This document shows, piece after piece, positions 1-12,632 of a DNA stretch of 64,000 nt. The notes beneath the pieces are model-generated. The model had not been told where the DNA came from, ran no database searches, and saw nothing but the letters and a program-made list of their open reading frames with translations. The first letter of the stretch is position 1. Every line of letters starts with the position of its first letter. Made by a program: the position numbers and the translations under genes. Source of the stretch: Lunularia cruciata (Eukaryota > Streptophyta > Marchantiopsida > Lunulariales > Lunulariaceae); assembly GCA_948567375.1 (NCBI GenBank), contig OX419756.1, forward strand, positions 45,584,333 through 45,648,332. The letters are read 5' to 3'.

Positions 1-329
1 TAACTAATCTTGTTGTAGGACTACTCTTACTACTGTGCTTGATGCATTTGTAACCATCTTGCTTGAACATTTTCGGTCATACCATTTCAAAATTGGTGCA
101 TGTAGTAATGCATCATTCAACTCTTGAAAGGCCAATTCTTGTGTGATTCCCCAGATCTACTTCTTCCCCTTGCACAATAGTGCTATTAGAGGTTGTGCAC
201 TCTTGGAAAAGTCCTTGACAAATTGATGATAAAACTTCATCAATCCCAAGAAACTCTTGAGTTGAGTCTAATCCTTTAGAGCACTTCATTTCTGAATGCA
301 TCTATTTTAGCTATTAGCACTTGGCTACC

Positions 330-1185
330 TTCTACACTTACTGTATGCTCTAAGTAATCTACTTCAGATTTCCCATCTTGCGCTTTGAGATTTTGGCATA
401 CAATCAATTTTGTCATAGAATTTGGAGGACTTCTTGTAGATGTTGCATGTGCTCTATCGTCTTCTTACTATAGACTAAGATGTCATCAAGGAAAATGATA
501 ATAAATTTATCCGAGTATGGACAAAATATATCATTCATCAAACTCATGAAAGTGGTTGGAGAGTTGGTGAGGCCAAAAGGCATCAATAAGTACTCAAATT
601 GACCATACCTTGTCTGAAAGGCTATTTTGTATATGTCTTTCTTTGCAATCCTAATTTGGTTATAACTGCTACGTAGATCAAGTTTGGTGAAGTGCTTTGC
701 CCTAATTAATTGATCAAACAAGTCATCCATATGAGGTAATGGGTATTTTCTCTTCACTATTTGTTGATTTAGTCCTTGTAGTAAATGCATGTGCACAACA
801 TTATGCCATCCTTCTTCTTCACAAACAATACAATAGCTCCATATGGTGATACATTGGGTTGGATAAACCCCTTCTGCAACATATCCTTGATTTGAGCCTT
901 ACACTCCTCCAACTCATGAGGTGATAGTTGATATTGTGGTTAACAAGGAGGTCTCTTCCCATGAAGTTTCTCAATTTTATGATCTACTCTCCTTTTTGGT
1001 GGTAAACCTGTGTGTAATTCACCCAAAAAGACATCTTTCAATTTCTCAAGAATTTTTCCATTGTATTGGGCACTTTGGATTTCTCTTATTAGACCCATGA
1101 AACATCTATTTGTCTTACCAATAGATGTGCTTCCTATGATAATAAAGAGCAAACTCTTGCCTTTGTGGTCTTTCTTTAACCCCAA
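330..1185 (-). pseudogene. Ty3/gypsy reverse transcriptase (broken)
   Basis: The longest open stretch (413-796) carries the RT core: [27 protein letters not shown] and the catalytic box [11 protein letters not shown], with FLDD in place of the usual YVDD. The upstream thumb-proximal and fingers part (about 1185-800, with an HELEE-type segment) is in other frames and contains stops. The reading continues below 300 as an FLGL.FYHQFVKDFS-like segment, typical of the RT-RNase H linker. The family role is copying element RNA into DNA in cytoplasmic particles; this copy cannot make a full enzyme. Confidence 0.85.
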
Positions 1186-1389
1186 AGATCTTCCATTGAC
1201 TAGTTTTCATTACTTTCTTTCTCTAATCTACTATAGGATTGTAGTGCTCCATCCACAACATGCCTTAGATTGCATCATAATGAGCTAATTGTATCACTTA
1301 CCACTTGATTGCTTCTTAATACTCTCCTATAAAGACTACTAAATTTCTAGGTAATGACTTACTCCTTTCTATCTAACCATTAGGTAACT

Positions 1390-1587
1390 CTACTTCTTCA
1401 TTCTCATCCTTCCATCCCCAACTATTGCAACAAAGCAAGACAAGAAATTCTCTATTGCTCCAAGGTCTATCAATATTTTCATTGGATTGCCTTTTAGGAC
1501 TCCATTTAAACAATTAATTATGCATTTGTCTTCCTCCACCTTTGCACACTTGTCATCTTCCTCCCCCCCTTTTACTCTCTTCACCAA
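1390..1587 (-). pseudogene. Ty3/gypsy aspartic protease remnant
   Basis: A 65-codon open stretch contains ILIDLGAIENFLS, which aligns with the retropepsin active-site pattern (L-[IV]-D-[ST]-G-[AS]-[ST]-x-x-F). The Asp is present, but the following Ser/Thr is Leu, so catalysis would be lost. It sits between the zinc-knuckle region and RT, as expected for a Ty3 polyprotein. Confidence 0.6.
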
Positions 1588-1639
1588 GCCAATAAGGCCG
1601 TAAGGTACATTTATTAGTAATCTTCATTTTCCAATGTGA

Positions 1640-3313
1640 TTTCAGCATCCACCTCTTCAATTTGGCTCTCCATGTGGTTCAAAGGTTGCTTGTATGGAGG
1701 TTGAGTGCCTCTAAGATGACAAGCACAACAATTGATGGTTATGTGCCTAATTCGGCCACAATTGTACCAACATCATCGTTTTGCTCGTGCCCCTTCTCTC
1801 CATATGGCTCTTTCTCCCCTTTCTTTAACCCATCTCCCTTCTCGTTGGAGGAGTCTTGCTCCTTGGTCTTGGAACCAACTATTGCCTAATTCCATAGGAA
1901 TTGGTCCACCAAAATAGTATTTCTCAGCCTAATAGTTTTGCATTGATGTTACCACTTCACTTCTTCCAAGCACCCTTACTATTCTTTGAGTGCAAGCAAT
2001 GGCTTCAAAAACAATATAAGGATTGTGTACCATTACTTCTTGGCAAATTTACTCTTTTAATCCCCTTTTGAAATTTTCAAGAGCATTGGTTGGACTCATA
2101 TTGGTTATCACAACCTATAGATCAAGAAACGCTTCCATGTACTCTTGTATGATATTCTTCTACTTCAACCCCTAAAATTTGTTTTAGGCTATTTGCACAA
2201 ATCTACGGATTGGAAATTCTTGAGCAGCCCTTCTTGGATGGCTGTCAAAGTGACCTTTCTTCCTTCTACCATAAATGATCATTCTTGAGCATCATACCAT
2301 GTGAGGGCTTTATCAATCAAGTACCCACATGCAAACACACATGCAAAATGACCAGTGATCTTCATTGTGAACAATCAAAGATATCAATTCATTCTTGAAA
2401 TCTGATTTTCCACTACTCTCATGGAACATTATTCCTTTTAAGGCTCAATGTTGCAAGTCTTTTTCATTTGTAGTAAAATATGGCTTGCTTGTTGATTGGA
2501 ATTAGTGTCATCTACGTGCATAATTCTCTAGGTACTTCAATTTCTAATGCTAGTTGTTAAGACAACTCCCTTGCATTACTTGATTGTTCTTGATGGTACT
2601 ATTTGATTGTGCAATTTGTGCATGGTCATCTTGATTTCCCAAAACTTGTTCAACATCTCCTACATTCCTTGCATCAACTTTTGTAATTATGGATCCATGA
2701 TTCCAACACACGGCCAATGGTCAATTGCTACTTCCTACTTCAATAGAGGGTTAGAATGATCACTCCATAAGGAGCACAAAATATGGGGACTACCATTGGG
2801 ACCTCAGAGGCTATCACTCATTGATAATATTCCTCACCAAAATTGTGGACTACAAAATCCCTAAACTTTTGGTCACTACACAACAAAACTTGCATATTGA
2901 AAGGGTCAAGATTTGGAACATTCAAATGCATAACATCATAAAAGAATGAAGATTTTCAAATCCCACTCTCTATCGTATACCACTTCAGGTACAATCATTG
3001 GGTTTGGTGAATTCATCATTATGTCCATGAATTTTGCTCCAAAATGATAAACAAGAGATATTCTCATTTGCTCACACTAGATATATATAATCTTGATGTG
3101 TAGTGGATTCAAGAATGGAAAGCTAAGTGTAAGAAATTGTCTTCTAAGTGCATCCATCACATCCTCTCTTTGAGACACTCCCCTAAGTCTAACAATTGCA
3201 CTATGTTTTCTCTTCTCAAAATTACTCAATTTAAGTAGCAAGTGTTTTTCCAAGAGGGGTGATCCACTCTCTTGGATTAAAACACCTACTTTTACACCAT
3301 TATAATACTCCAT
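1640..3313 (-). pseudogene. Ty3/gypsy gag region with a damaged zinc knuckle
   Basis: Around 1729-1780, a minus-strand frame reads WYNCGRIRHITINC. This is a CX2CX4HX4C knuckle whose first Cys has become Trp. Upstream (about 2000-2450) are scattered gag-like fragments, and 3077-3313 is a 78-codon open stretch at the element's 5' end. Many stops are present. Gag would coat the element RNA; the call rests on the knuckle and on its position. Confidence 0.55.
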
Positions 3314-3896
3314 TGATAAAAAGAACTCTCCAACAAAGATACAAGAGAGAAAATATAAGCTTCAAACTCAATATTCTGATGCCCCAAAGGAGCACCTTCT
3401 CTTTATTATATAGCAAAGAGTATCCCTCAAAAGAAGCTCCACCTTGGATCAAATACATGGATTGGTGACATGGCAATGACCTCCATGCTTAGATGAGTTG
3501 CTTGGATGGATGATGGGTCAGTCCTTGTCCTATCTAGTTGGTCAAACAGGTTTCACCAAAGGGAATCTTTAGGAAATCTTCCTATACAAAGCTCAAAATC
3601 ACGTGGGTGAGTTACCATTAGAAAGCTCTTGATGACACAAACCCATGGAGAAGGAGGCAAGCCTATTCTCCCAAAGGAGGAGAAATGTTTCCATTTTCAA
3701 GGCCTAACTCATCTATTTAGGCCTCTGAAATTGGCTCTAAAGTTTTAAGACTATTTTTGACTTCTACATTTTTAGTAGAAGTACTCTTTTGATCACACTT
3801 CTATCTAATATACCTAGCCTATCATACACACATCCTCCTAGATGTTATTTAGCTACTTTCCACCTCTAGATAATATGTTTAGCTATTGGTATTACA
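3314..3896 (-). repeat. LTR-A copy, probable 5' LTR of the left-edge Ty3 element
   Basis: It shares its body with the other LTR-A copies (12633, 24747, 30623): the GGAGCACCTTCTCT stretch, the TATTATATAG stretch and the ending ATTGGTATTACA at 3896. The left end is diverged and was placed at TG 3314 by alignment. No clean 5-bp target duplication is visible (TCCAT before, TCCCA after). By the TATA-like sequence its sense strand is probably minus, matching the element at 1-3313. Confidence 0.65.
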
Positions 3897-5106
3897 TCCC
3901 ACCACCTCTGGAAACATCATCCTTATACACAAAATCCGTGAAATAATCAAGTCCCAAGCCTACTACAAGAAGATCATCAATATATCTATGAACTTGGGGT
4001 AGGTCATGCAATAGTGCAACATCATTGGCATCCAATAATCTGCATATAAAATCAATATCATAGTGAAGAGGTATAGGTTAGCCATGAAGACAACACAAGG
4101 TGTCCCAATAGGAATCCCAAACTCTTGATGGAAGAGCTTATTCCCAAAAGTGATATAAAGGCTATCAAAAAGAAATAACATCTAATAGATAAAAAGTTCC
4201 TCATCAACCGCCAAGAATTTGAGGTGTTTTTCTGATTGAGAGATTTTGTTTTGTTTTTAAGCAATCTATATTTGAAGTCAAGAATAAAGTTCTAGACAAG
4301 CAACACAATTTTCCTATTAAGAGCTATTGTTTCTACTTTTAAGACATTTATATTTAAAGTCAAGTGTAGAGGTTTTGACAAGCTACGCTATTTCTCTATT
4401 CAAAGTGAACCTATAATGGAAAATAGATCTGATGAGAGTAGACAGCCTTGTTTTAATATCATGGAGGTAGATCTTTGTATAGAGGGTGGTGAAATCAAAA
4501 CTCTAAAAAGTAACTTTCTCCAAGGTGGCACGAGTCTACTACTAACTAGAGGTTGGTGGAGTAGGGGATCTTGTCTTCCATAATCTTTGCACCTTCTCAA
4601 GTAAAAGTGGAACTCAAGAAGGGTCATCCAAGATCTAGCTAAAATTGACCATCAGCCCCACATGTAAGAATTCATTTGTCTAGAGCTCATTTGCAAAAGG
4701 TAGTAGTGCTTTGAAGAAGGAGCTTAGCCAATGAGAAAGTTCAGATAATGAAGTAGAGTATTGTGCAATGATGAATCTAGGAACAATAGGAGACTTATGG
4801 AATTTCCAAGCACAGCACAAGTATGGGAGTTTCTTGGAATCCTTGGAAGTGCAATCCCTAAGAAGTATTAAAATTGTGGTGAGAAAGTAAGAGCTAGGTT
4901 TGAGAAATCAATGAGTGTTTATAGGTATCTAAAGGAGAATGAAGCTTGTTGAGTAAATTTTGAATGTAAAATTGTCTACAAAAAAAAATAAAAAATGTAG
5001 GGCACTTATCCATATAAGTTATTATGAAATTGGACTTGAATTGAGTAAGAATTTTTCTATCATGAGGGGAATGGAAAATCAAATCAACAGAATTGAAATC
5101 ATCCAA
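3897..5106 (-). pseudogene. Penelope-like reverse transcriptase (broken)
   Basis: The catalytic YIDD codons lie at 3973-3984 and are intact. The upstream FDFTTLYT box supplies the other catalytic Asp at about 4500. At least three frame changes separate the motifs, and the 3' part is lost to the LTR insertion at 3896. PLE RTs are related to telomerase RT and prime on DNA ends or nicks; no product is expected from this copy. Confidence 0.8.
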
Positions 5107-5570
5107 AATGGGAGGAAGATTGAGTAAAAGTTTAAATTTTTATAGAAGGGTGATTTTCCATTTGTCAAATATACCTTTGTTGCCCAAGATCACTTCATAA
5201 GAAAGAGAAAAGTTGTAAATGCAAGTTTGAATAATAATGAAAGTAGAGGAGGAAGAGGTGGGCAAAATACAAAAGTTGGTTTATCTAGAGAAGAGAAGTG
5301 ATATGGTAAAGGAAGGTAAAATCTGAAGTGAAGCTATAATGACATGTCCATATTTAGGGGTAATGAAACCTAGATGATGAAGACAACTGCAAGGAGAAGG
5401 AGGAGAAGAAAAATTTGATAACTTTTATGATAGTGAGGCAAAGTTAAAATGTAAACAGCCCAAATTTTTCCCATACTTAAAAGCAACAATGTGGATAGTA
5501 AATGGAGTACCTAAAGGTAAAGCATATAAGACTTCTTGGTCCCACAACAAAGATTGTAAGCAAGCTTTTT

Positions 5571-6257
5571 CTATATCCTTGAAGTAAAAGGGAGAATGAA
5601 GAAGGTGGGATGAATGCTTGGAGAAGATCTCCAATTTGAGAGGTATGGGGAGAGAAAGAGCAAAAGGCAGTGGAGAAGTGTAGTGATGTCAAACTCAGTC
5701 TTGAGTAAAAATATGGAAGAAGTTGTTTTAAGGACATGAATAATCCATAGCAAGCTACAAACTCTAAAGTAGGTGACAAAGGAATCAAAGATGGTGTCAG
5801 AGTCAAGCATTATGAAGAGATGATAAACTCTAGGTAGGTAGTTTTTGTATGCATATCTTCTAGAAATGGGAAAGGTAGTCGTAGGGGATGTAGAAAGGGA
5901 AGAATTATCCCATACAAAAGAAAAAGAAGGTGTGATAGAAGAGAGGAAAAGGGTGTTTTCTCTCAAATAACTCTGGAAGTGGATGTGAGAAGCTCTTCCA
6001 CTAACAACGTACCCTTGAAGAACCCAATAGTTGAGGAGACAAATCCAAAAGAGCTCTTCCACATTGGCAAAATCTCTAAAGTAAGTACTTGGAGGTACTT
6101 TGACTATAGGGAACAACTGGAAGCCATGGAACCCAAATTTGGCCATCAATGGAGTACATTTGAAGGCAAAAGAATGACAAACCAAGAGATTTTTCCTAGG
6201 CGGCAATTTTGTTTGAATCGCCAAAAAGTATAACTTTTCATTTGGCCCACATAACAT
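5571..6257 (-). pseudogene. Open 228-codon stretch in the PLE 5' region
   Basis: This is the longest open frame upstream of the PLE RT motifs. I recognise no domain in its translation, which is rich in Phe, Leu and Ser and looks more like non-coding AT-rich DNA or an off-frame of a decayed PLE N-terminal region. It is listed because it may mark the 5' extent of the element. Confidence 0.25.
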
Positions 6258-6260
6258 TTG

Positions 6261-7870
6261 TCATTATGCACAGAGTAAATGATGTATATAACTCCAAGTC
6301 ATTTAAGGGATGAAGAAACAAAACATTCCTTATATGGTGAAATTGCAAAGCCCTTAATTGCTATAGAATGGGATCAAGGTTTGTAGAAAAATGACTAGTG
6401 AGTAAACATGTCCTAATTGTGAGCCCATCAATTCTTCTTGGAGGGAAAGGGAAAGCATGTGTAAGGTAAAGCATAAATATTGATCTAAAAAAGGTATGTC
6501 CATGCAAAGAGGTCCTTGTGTGTGCCACATGGACAAGGTAAAGTGTAGGTGAAAGAAGGACGGGTAAAGCTATAAATTGCATGATGGGGAATAGCAGTCT
6601 GCTTGATATGCCACAAGGTGAGTCAAAGAGAAATGCCTAATATGGGCAGAATAGTGTAGGGATCACATCTATAATTCTGATGTGGATGGAGGTGAGCCAA
6701 CATAGTATATAGGCAGAATAGTGACCATAAATAGTAAGGTTGACATGGATGGAGGAGAGTCAGCATGATACATAGGCAGAACAATACCCATGAATAGTAA
6801 GGCGGATGTAGATGGAGGTGAGTCGCCATGGTGCATAGGTAGAACAATGACCATGAACAATAAGGCTGATGTGGATGGAGGTGAGTCAGCATGGTCCAAG
6901 AAATGAGGATGAATGATTGCTATGAACAGAAAGTGGCAGACCAAAGGAGGCTGATGTAGACCTTGGGACTAGGACAGAAATAAACAAAATGAGAAAGACC
7001 TAGTACATAGGCAAAATATTGACTATGAACAATAAGGCTGATATGGATGGAGGTGAGTCAACATGGTACAATAAATGAGGATAAAATGAATTCTATGAAC
7101 AAAATGCAGCCGACTAGACTAGAGGAGGTTGATGTGGACATTGGGATTAGGATAGCAATAAAGAAAATAAGGACCCAAAAAAACTATGTTAGCACCAAAC
7201 ATGGGTAGAACAACGACCATGAATAGTAAGTCTAACGTGCAGGAGCAAAGTCTTTTTGGGGCAAAAGTCATATTCAAAACAATTAATACATTAGATGGGA
7301 AATGAATTGATTCAATGATCAAATAATCATTAATTCATGGACTTACTTGTCCTAACCAACTATGTAGTGTCACCTTAATGTGTTATGAAGAAAAAAAGAA
7401 TCTATTTCCAAATAAAATAAAGAGGTGGCTGAGCACAAACCCTGTCATTGTGGTCTCATAGTGCGAGCATGGTATATAGGTATATGAGAGCAGAAGTTGT
7501 TCTAGGAATGAGTTATCTAGAACTCATGAAATGCAAAAGATCAATTAGCAATCTATACATGATTCATGATGCTAGAATAGTGATAAATCACTAAGGTAGA
7601 ATGCATTGAATGTAACCTATAGCAAAAGCAGAATTAAAACAAATTGAAAATAACATATGTCTAACATACTAGTAAACAACATGAAATTGAGAACATCCAT
7701 GCAAACAACTGTTAGTAATAGGAAACATTATGTAAATTGAAGTCAAATAAGTAGTGCATGAATGATAAATATGAAAAATATGGGCTAGAGTTGGATAAGA
7801 ACATTTTCAACTCAAGAGGTCAAGCCTGGAATAATCAAAGAGCAAAGGAAAAATACTAAGGAGAGAATTA
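6261..7870. other. Intergenic repeat-rich stretch without a gene
   Basis: The stretch holds the 63-bp minisatellite described separately and otherwise anonymous AT-rich sequence. Short open frames over the minisatellite are products of the 63-bp (21-codon) period rather than evidence of a protein. Confidence 0.6.
6622..7260. repeat. 63-bp tandem minisatellite with a longer-order repeat
   Basis: The marker GATGGA begins at 6685, 6748, 6811 and 6874, an exact 63-bp period over about four copies. A further copy has its marker at 7045, 171 bp on. Sequence from about 6900 (GAGGATGAATG...) recurs at about 7076 (GAGGATAAAATG...), giving a second, longer unit of about 171 bp. Copies differ by several substitutions each. 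Confidence 0.85.
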
Positions 7871-8442
7871 TGTAATACCAATAGCTAGACATATTATCTA
7901 GAGTTGCAAGTTGGCTTGGTAACATCTAAAAGGATGTTATGTATGATGGGCTAGGTAGATCAGATAGAAGTGTCACCAAAAGAGGACTTCTACTAAAAGG
8001 GCAAGAACCAAAAATAGCCTATAAACTTCATAGCCAATTTTGGAGGCCTAAACTGATGAATTAGGCCTTAAAAATGTGCAATTCCTCCACAACAAAGAAA
8101 CATTGGCCTTCCCTCCCCCAGGTATGTCTCATTGAGCTTTCCAATAGTTCCTCATCCACATGATCTAGAGATTCCTACAAGAAAAATCCCTAAATATTCC
8201 CTTTAGTCAAAGATGTTTTGACCAACTAGATAGGATCATAACAAACATATCACCCATGCATGCAACCAATCTAAGGGTAGAGCTTGCTTACAATTCACCA
8301 ATCCATGTTTCTTGCTTTGGAGTAGTCCCATTTGCTATATAGTACAATCAAGGATTCTTTGAAGGCATCAAAGGTTGAGTGAGAAATTGTGTGCTTCATC
8401 TTCTATGTTTCTCTTCAAGTCTACTATCCTCAAAAGATTACA
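7871..8442 (+). repeat. Solo LTR-A with perfect target-site duplication
   Basis: It starts TGTAATACC and ends AGATTACA, and is flanked by AATTA on both sides (7866-7870 and 8443-8447). It is 572 bp, reverse-complementary to the copies at 12633 and 30623. There is no internal element sequence next to it, so it is a solo LTR left by LTR-LTR recombination. Confidence 0.85.
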
Positions 8443-9064
8443 AATTAGCTCGGGAATGGAGGATTGGAGCAATATGAGAACTATGGGATGGTGTGGCTGC
8501 AAGAACAGGTTATAAGTGTAACATTGTAATGAGAGCAAAGCAAAAGAAGACAAGATATAAAGTATATGACAACAAGCACTATAGATGCTTGAGTCTTGAG
8601 ATACTAAATAGCAAAAGGAAGTAGAAGGCTGCCGTAGTAAACCTCCACAAAAACAGCTATGACTTCATTAGTGCCTTACACAATGCTTAAGTAGTAAGCA
8701 ATTGTCAATATCTCTCATACTAAATTTCTACTCAACAAATCAAGAGTGCAAAGGCAAACTTGGTTGCTCCACTAAAGTGCCGCTTGTAAGTAGTGGGAAT
8801 GTTTAAAGAACAAAAGAACTGAAATCAACATGTGGAAATAAAGTGCAAGTAGAAGTATAGGCACATAAACAAGCACAAGAGTCTTAGCCACATAATGAGT
8901 ATAAGGCAAGAAAGAAAATAATCCACATGAGTAAGAAGAGGGAGGAAAATGAGAAATACCTGATGGATGCTTGAAATGACAAACATGCATTATTGGAGAG
9001 AAAATCCAAGACACGTCAAAAAGAAATAATCAAGCACAGGGTCAAGAATTGATACAAGTAGGGA

Positions 9065-9290
9065 GCAAGAAATATCAATGCTGCTTGGGAAGGGACTGTG
9101 CAACTCAAATAGGAGAAACAAAGGTGAATAGAGAATCAAACAAAAGTCTAAAGAGAGTTAGTGCAAGAAACATCAATGCTGCATGTGAAGGCACAAGTGG
9201 AAAGCAAGAAACATCAATGCTCCACAAGAAGGAACTAGGCAACTCAAACAAGAGAAACAAAGGAGAACAAAGAAGCAAATAAAAGTATGA
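9065..9290. repeat. Imperfect 138-bp direct duplication
   Basis: GCAAGAAATATCAATGCTGC at 9065 recurs as GCAAGAAACATCAATGCTCC at 9203. GCAACTCAAATAGGAGAAAC at about 9099 recurs at about 9237. Both pairs are 138 bp apart. An extra partial copy of the first motif lies near 9162. Confidence 0.7.
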
Positions 9291-11500
9291 AATGAGTTAG
9301 TGCATCTCACAAAAGGGAAATCTCTGTATTATATGTAATACAAATGATCATCAACTCTATTTTCATTCTCCTCTTGCTAAAGAATATAAATTTTATGCTT
9401 AACCAATTCTATATCTACTATTGAGTTAGTTTAAAGGTCTATTTATTTATTTATTTATCTTAATCATTCTTCAAAAGTAGCTTTTATCCTTTATTTCCAC
9501 ACTCTTTTGTTATTCACATAAGTCTTGCCTTTCTATCTTGATACTTGTGTTAATTAACTATTCTTATCTTTAATAAAAATTTCAAATATATTTAGCTTGT
9601 AGTAAGATTTCAGTCTATCTTTTACTTATGCAACAAAAAATTGAATCTTATTGTATACTCTAATAATGAAACTATTCTATCATATATTTACCTATCATAG
9701 TTGTCTACAATTATGTATGGTAAATGCAGCCTGCTCATTTATCCTTTAACATGAAATACAAAAGTGGTGTTTAGATTAGGTATTAAAAAAATCAGATTAT
9801 CTTGGATTTGAACCAAAGAACAACATAATTTTATCAATACTTATTCACTAGTCACATTCAACAAGAATCAATTCAACACATTTTGATTTGAACTTTAAAA
9901 AGTAGATACTATACTATAAGGTTTTCATGGATGTCAACCCAAACAACATCCTCTTATTGATACTTCTTCATTAATTAAATTCAATAAGAATTGAACTTAA
10001 AGTGATAAGTATTTATCTATGTTCACATGAACACATATATTCATATTTATGTTTTTGTATTAATAATTTTGGCATGTCAATAATTCAAGTAAGCAAGAGT
10101 GGAATTAAATCCAATATATTTACATAGAAAATGGAACTACTCTAGTCAACTTGATATTATGATTCTAAAAAATTTCAAAATTATAGTGAAGCTACTTAAT
10201 TACTATCCATTTTTATTATGATTATACATTATAATTGTTGTTTTGAAAAAATGAAGTTTTACATATGGAAGAATGTTTTTTTAGGTGAATACAAAGGTAA
10301 GTTTTCCCCAATTCACAAAAGATACCAAGATTCTAGGTGGTCTACAGACCATGTATTTGATTAAGTTATTACCTACATGGTCTACAAGGTCAATGTATGG
10401 AAATATCAAATAAAAATTAGCAAGTAAAGGAAAAAGAAATGTAAGATGACCACTATAAATATCTCTGATCAAGTTGGTCAATTTTTTGCACATTGTTATA
10501 CTCATTGCGCATAGTTTGCAAAATTTGGTACTCTTTGTTTGAAAAAACAGTTGGATATTGTGACTAAAGCGTCAAATTTTCTATCTTTTCCCAATTGCAT
10601 TAGAATGAGAATTAATCTTCATGCATATTGTTTAAATTTAGTCCCATGAAATCCCAAAAAATGAAGTTACATGAAGTCCCAATAAACAAATTTATATTTC
10701 TTGTCTAAGATGCATACTAGATATTGCAAATTCAAATCAAGTTCATTCAATCTTCAAGCAAAAATTATAATAAAGTATAATAATTTGGTATTTAGAAAAG
10801 AAGAATATTAAAAAGACTTCATGAGCAACCAAATATAATTTATTGGATTGTATGATATGTTGGTAAAAGAGATTAAATTTAAGAATATTATTTAGAAGAT
10901 AAATGCATAAGATGCCAATAAAGTCAAATTGGACATCATTCAAAAGCTTATAGTTATGTGTGTGCATATATACCATTAACCTACTAGTTTTTTTATTAAG
11001 GTAACCATGATAAAAAAAGAGTTTGTTTATACTCATGAATGATTGTAATGACATAGATTCTAAATTAAAAGTCAAGATATGACTTTAAAAGCATATGGAA
11101 CTATTGTGTTACTTATCATAATACACATGGTGGTTGTTTGAATATAGGTTAACTTATACATGCTCATGTTGAGAAATGGGTTTAAATGATCAACATCTGA
11201 AAATGAAATTTGAAGATGTCACATAAATGATACTTTGTTTCAAATATATAATAATTTTAGTATTTGATGACAATCTTCCACCATCTATTGCTTATATTTT
11301 CATTATACATATGCCAAGCAAGATCACTTGCAATAAGTTATGACTAGTGGAGAACCCAAACATTAAAGTTTGAGAGATCAATAACACTCCATTATAAATA
11401 AGCAATGTGACAACATATCAAGACACATATCAAAGAGAACAAAATGAACAGAATGAACGTGTGCTTGAAGACCAAAAGAATACAACAATATTAGAGACAT

Positions 11501-11624
11501 AACAAAATACAGTGCTACACGTAATAACATTATGGATAATTAAGAAACTGAAGAGTATGAATAACAAAATACAGTGCTACACGTAATAACATTACGGTTA
11601 ATTAAGAAACTGAAGAGTATGAAT
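11501..11624. repeat. 62-bp tandem duplication, two copies
   Basis: Copies 11501-11562 and 11563-11624 both start AACAAAATACAGTGCTACAC and differ at only two positions (TATGGA versus TACGGT). The near-identity suggests a recent duplication. Confidence 0.9.
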
Positions 11625-12632
11625 AGATGCTTAAAGCCTAAAAGAACTAAAAACAAGAAGAAAAATCAAATAGGGTGAGCTACACACAACATTAATAAAG
11701 TATGTTCATTTTTTATGAACCAACTACTTTTTGAAATATCCATATTTGTGAAAAGTTGAATTTATTCTCCACTTATAGGTTCATTCATTCTCTTCTACCT
11801 ACATATATACATTATTGGACTATAACACAACAAAAGCTCCATTGAATCCTTATTTCAATACAATTCACAAAAAACTATAAGCTTAGTTTCAACTTAAGAC
11901 TTCCCATGATAATTTATCTTAACCCAATAGAGATAACTTATGGATCCTCATACATTTCCAATAACATTTTTTAAATAAAAAAATATAGAATTTTATTTGT
12001 AGATAATAATTTATCTATCTTAATATATCATAAAATAATAAATACGATTGATTTAAGACAACAAATAAAAACAATTATTTTAACTTTATTACAACCTTCT
12101 TTGTTAATACCAAATATGATATACGCCAACCCTTATGATAACTCTTTGTCATTCCCTAAAAGAGTATGAGAATTTTGAATTATGAATTGTATATACATTT
12201 TGGATTCATACAATGAAAATATATAACTTTTTATTTATGTAATGAAATTACTTGATTTGTATGTCAAATTTTGAAAAATTATTGGACTATTATAGAAAAC
12301 ATATATTCAATAAATTTTGAAATTTGAAACAAGCAACAAGATAAAGAAATGCTAGTCTATAGGAATTTATTTAACACAAAGAGAGTTTGGATATTGATTG
12401 ATATAATACCTTACTATCACCAACATGCTAAACAATTTCTATTACAATAAATTCCTCATAGGTTTTTCCATATGTTTGTCAAGAAAGATCTCAAATGAAA
12501 TTTATGAAGCTATAGGGGTGCGGATTGACTATAATTGTTAGTTTTGATATAATAACTCTTACTAACCGTAAGCTATACAAGCCCAAACATTAAACTTAAG
12601 TTGTTTGATTCCAAAATCTTAAAGTAGGTGAG

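Larger units (their letters stand above)
1..3313 (-). mobile_element. Ty3/gypsy retrotransposon remnant, truncated by the left window edge
   Basis: Read on the minus strand, the order is gag-like sequence (about 3300 to 1640), protease (about 1590-1390), reverse transcriptase (about 1185-330), then the start of the RNase H region (300-1). That order with RT before RNase H is Ty3/gypsy. Stops and frame changes occur throughout, so it is dead. No integrase lies in the window; it would lie to the left. The LTR at 3314-3896 abuts its upstream end and is probably its 5' LTR, but I see no clear primer-binding site between them. It appears to have inserted into the Penelope-like element to its right. 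Confidence 0.8.
3897..6257 (-). mobile_element. Penelope-like retroelement (PLE), decayed and 3'-truncated
   Basis: On the minus strand the RT motifs occur in the order and spacing typical of Penelope-like elements: YMDKCPTFFIFFCRQFY (4894-5106), a Y-x-W-KFHKSP...PRFI segment (about 4780-4860), SFDFTTLYTKI (4431-4520), FGIPIGTPC..FMANLYLF (about 4060-4170) and RYIDDLLV (about 3964-3990). These fall in different frames with stops between them. Coding sequence ends at the LTR boundary at 3896, just after YIDD, so the RT thumb and any GIY-YIG endonuclease are missing here. The DKxP box and the GIPxGTxC box separate PLEs from LINE and LTR RTs. Confidence 0.8.
8443..12632. other. AT-rich intergenic DNA, no gene seen
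   Basis: No open frame has recognisable protein features. It contains two small tandem repeats, listed separately. The rest is AT-rich sequence with many stops in all frames. Confidence 0.6.

Noticed and set aside
6622-6944. Two minus-strand open frames of about 90 codons with repetitive His/Leu/Cys sequence.
   Set aside because: They arise from the 63-bp (21-codon) period of the minisatellite, not from a protein gene.
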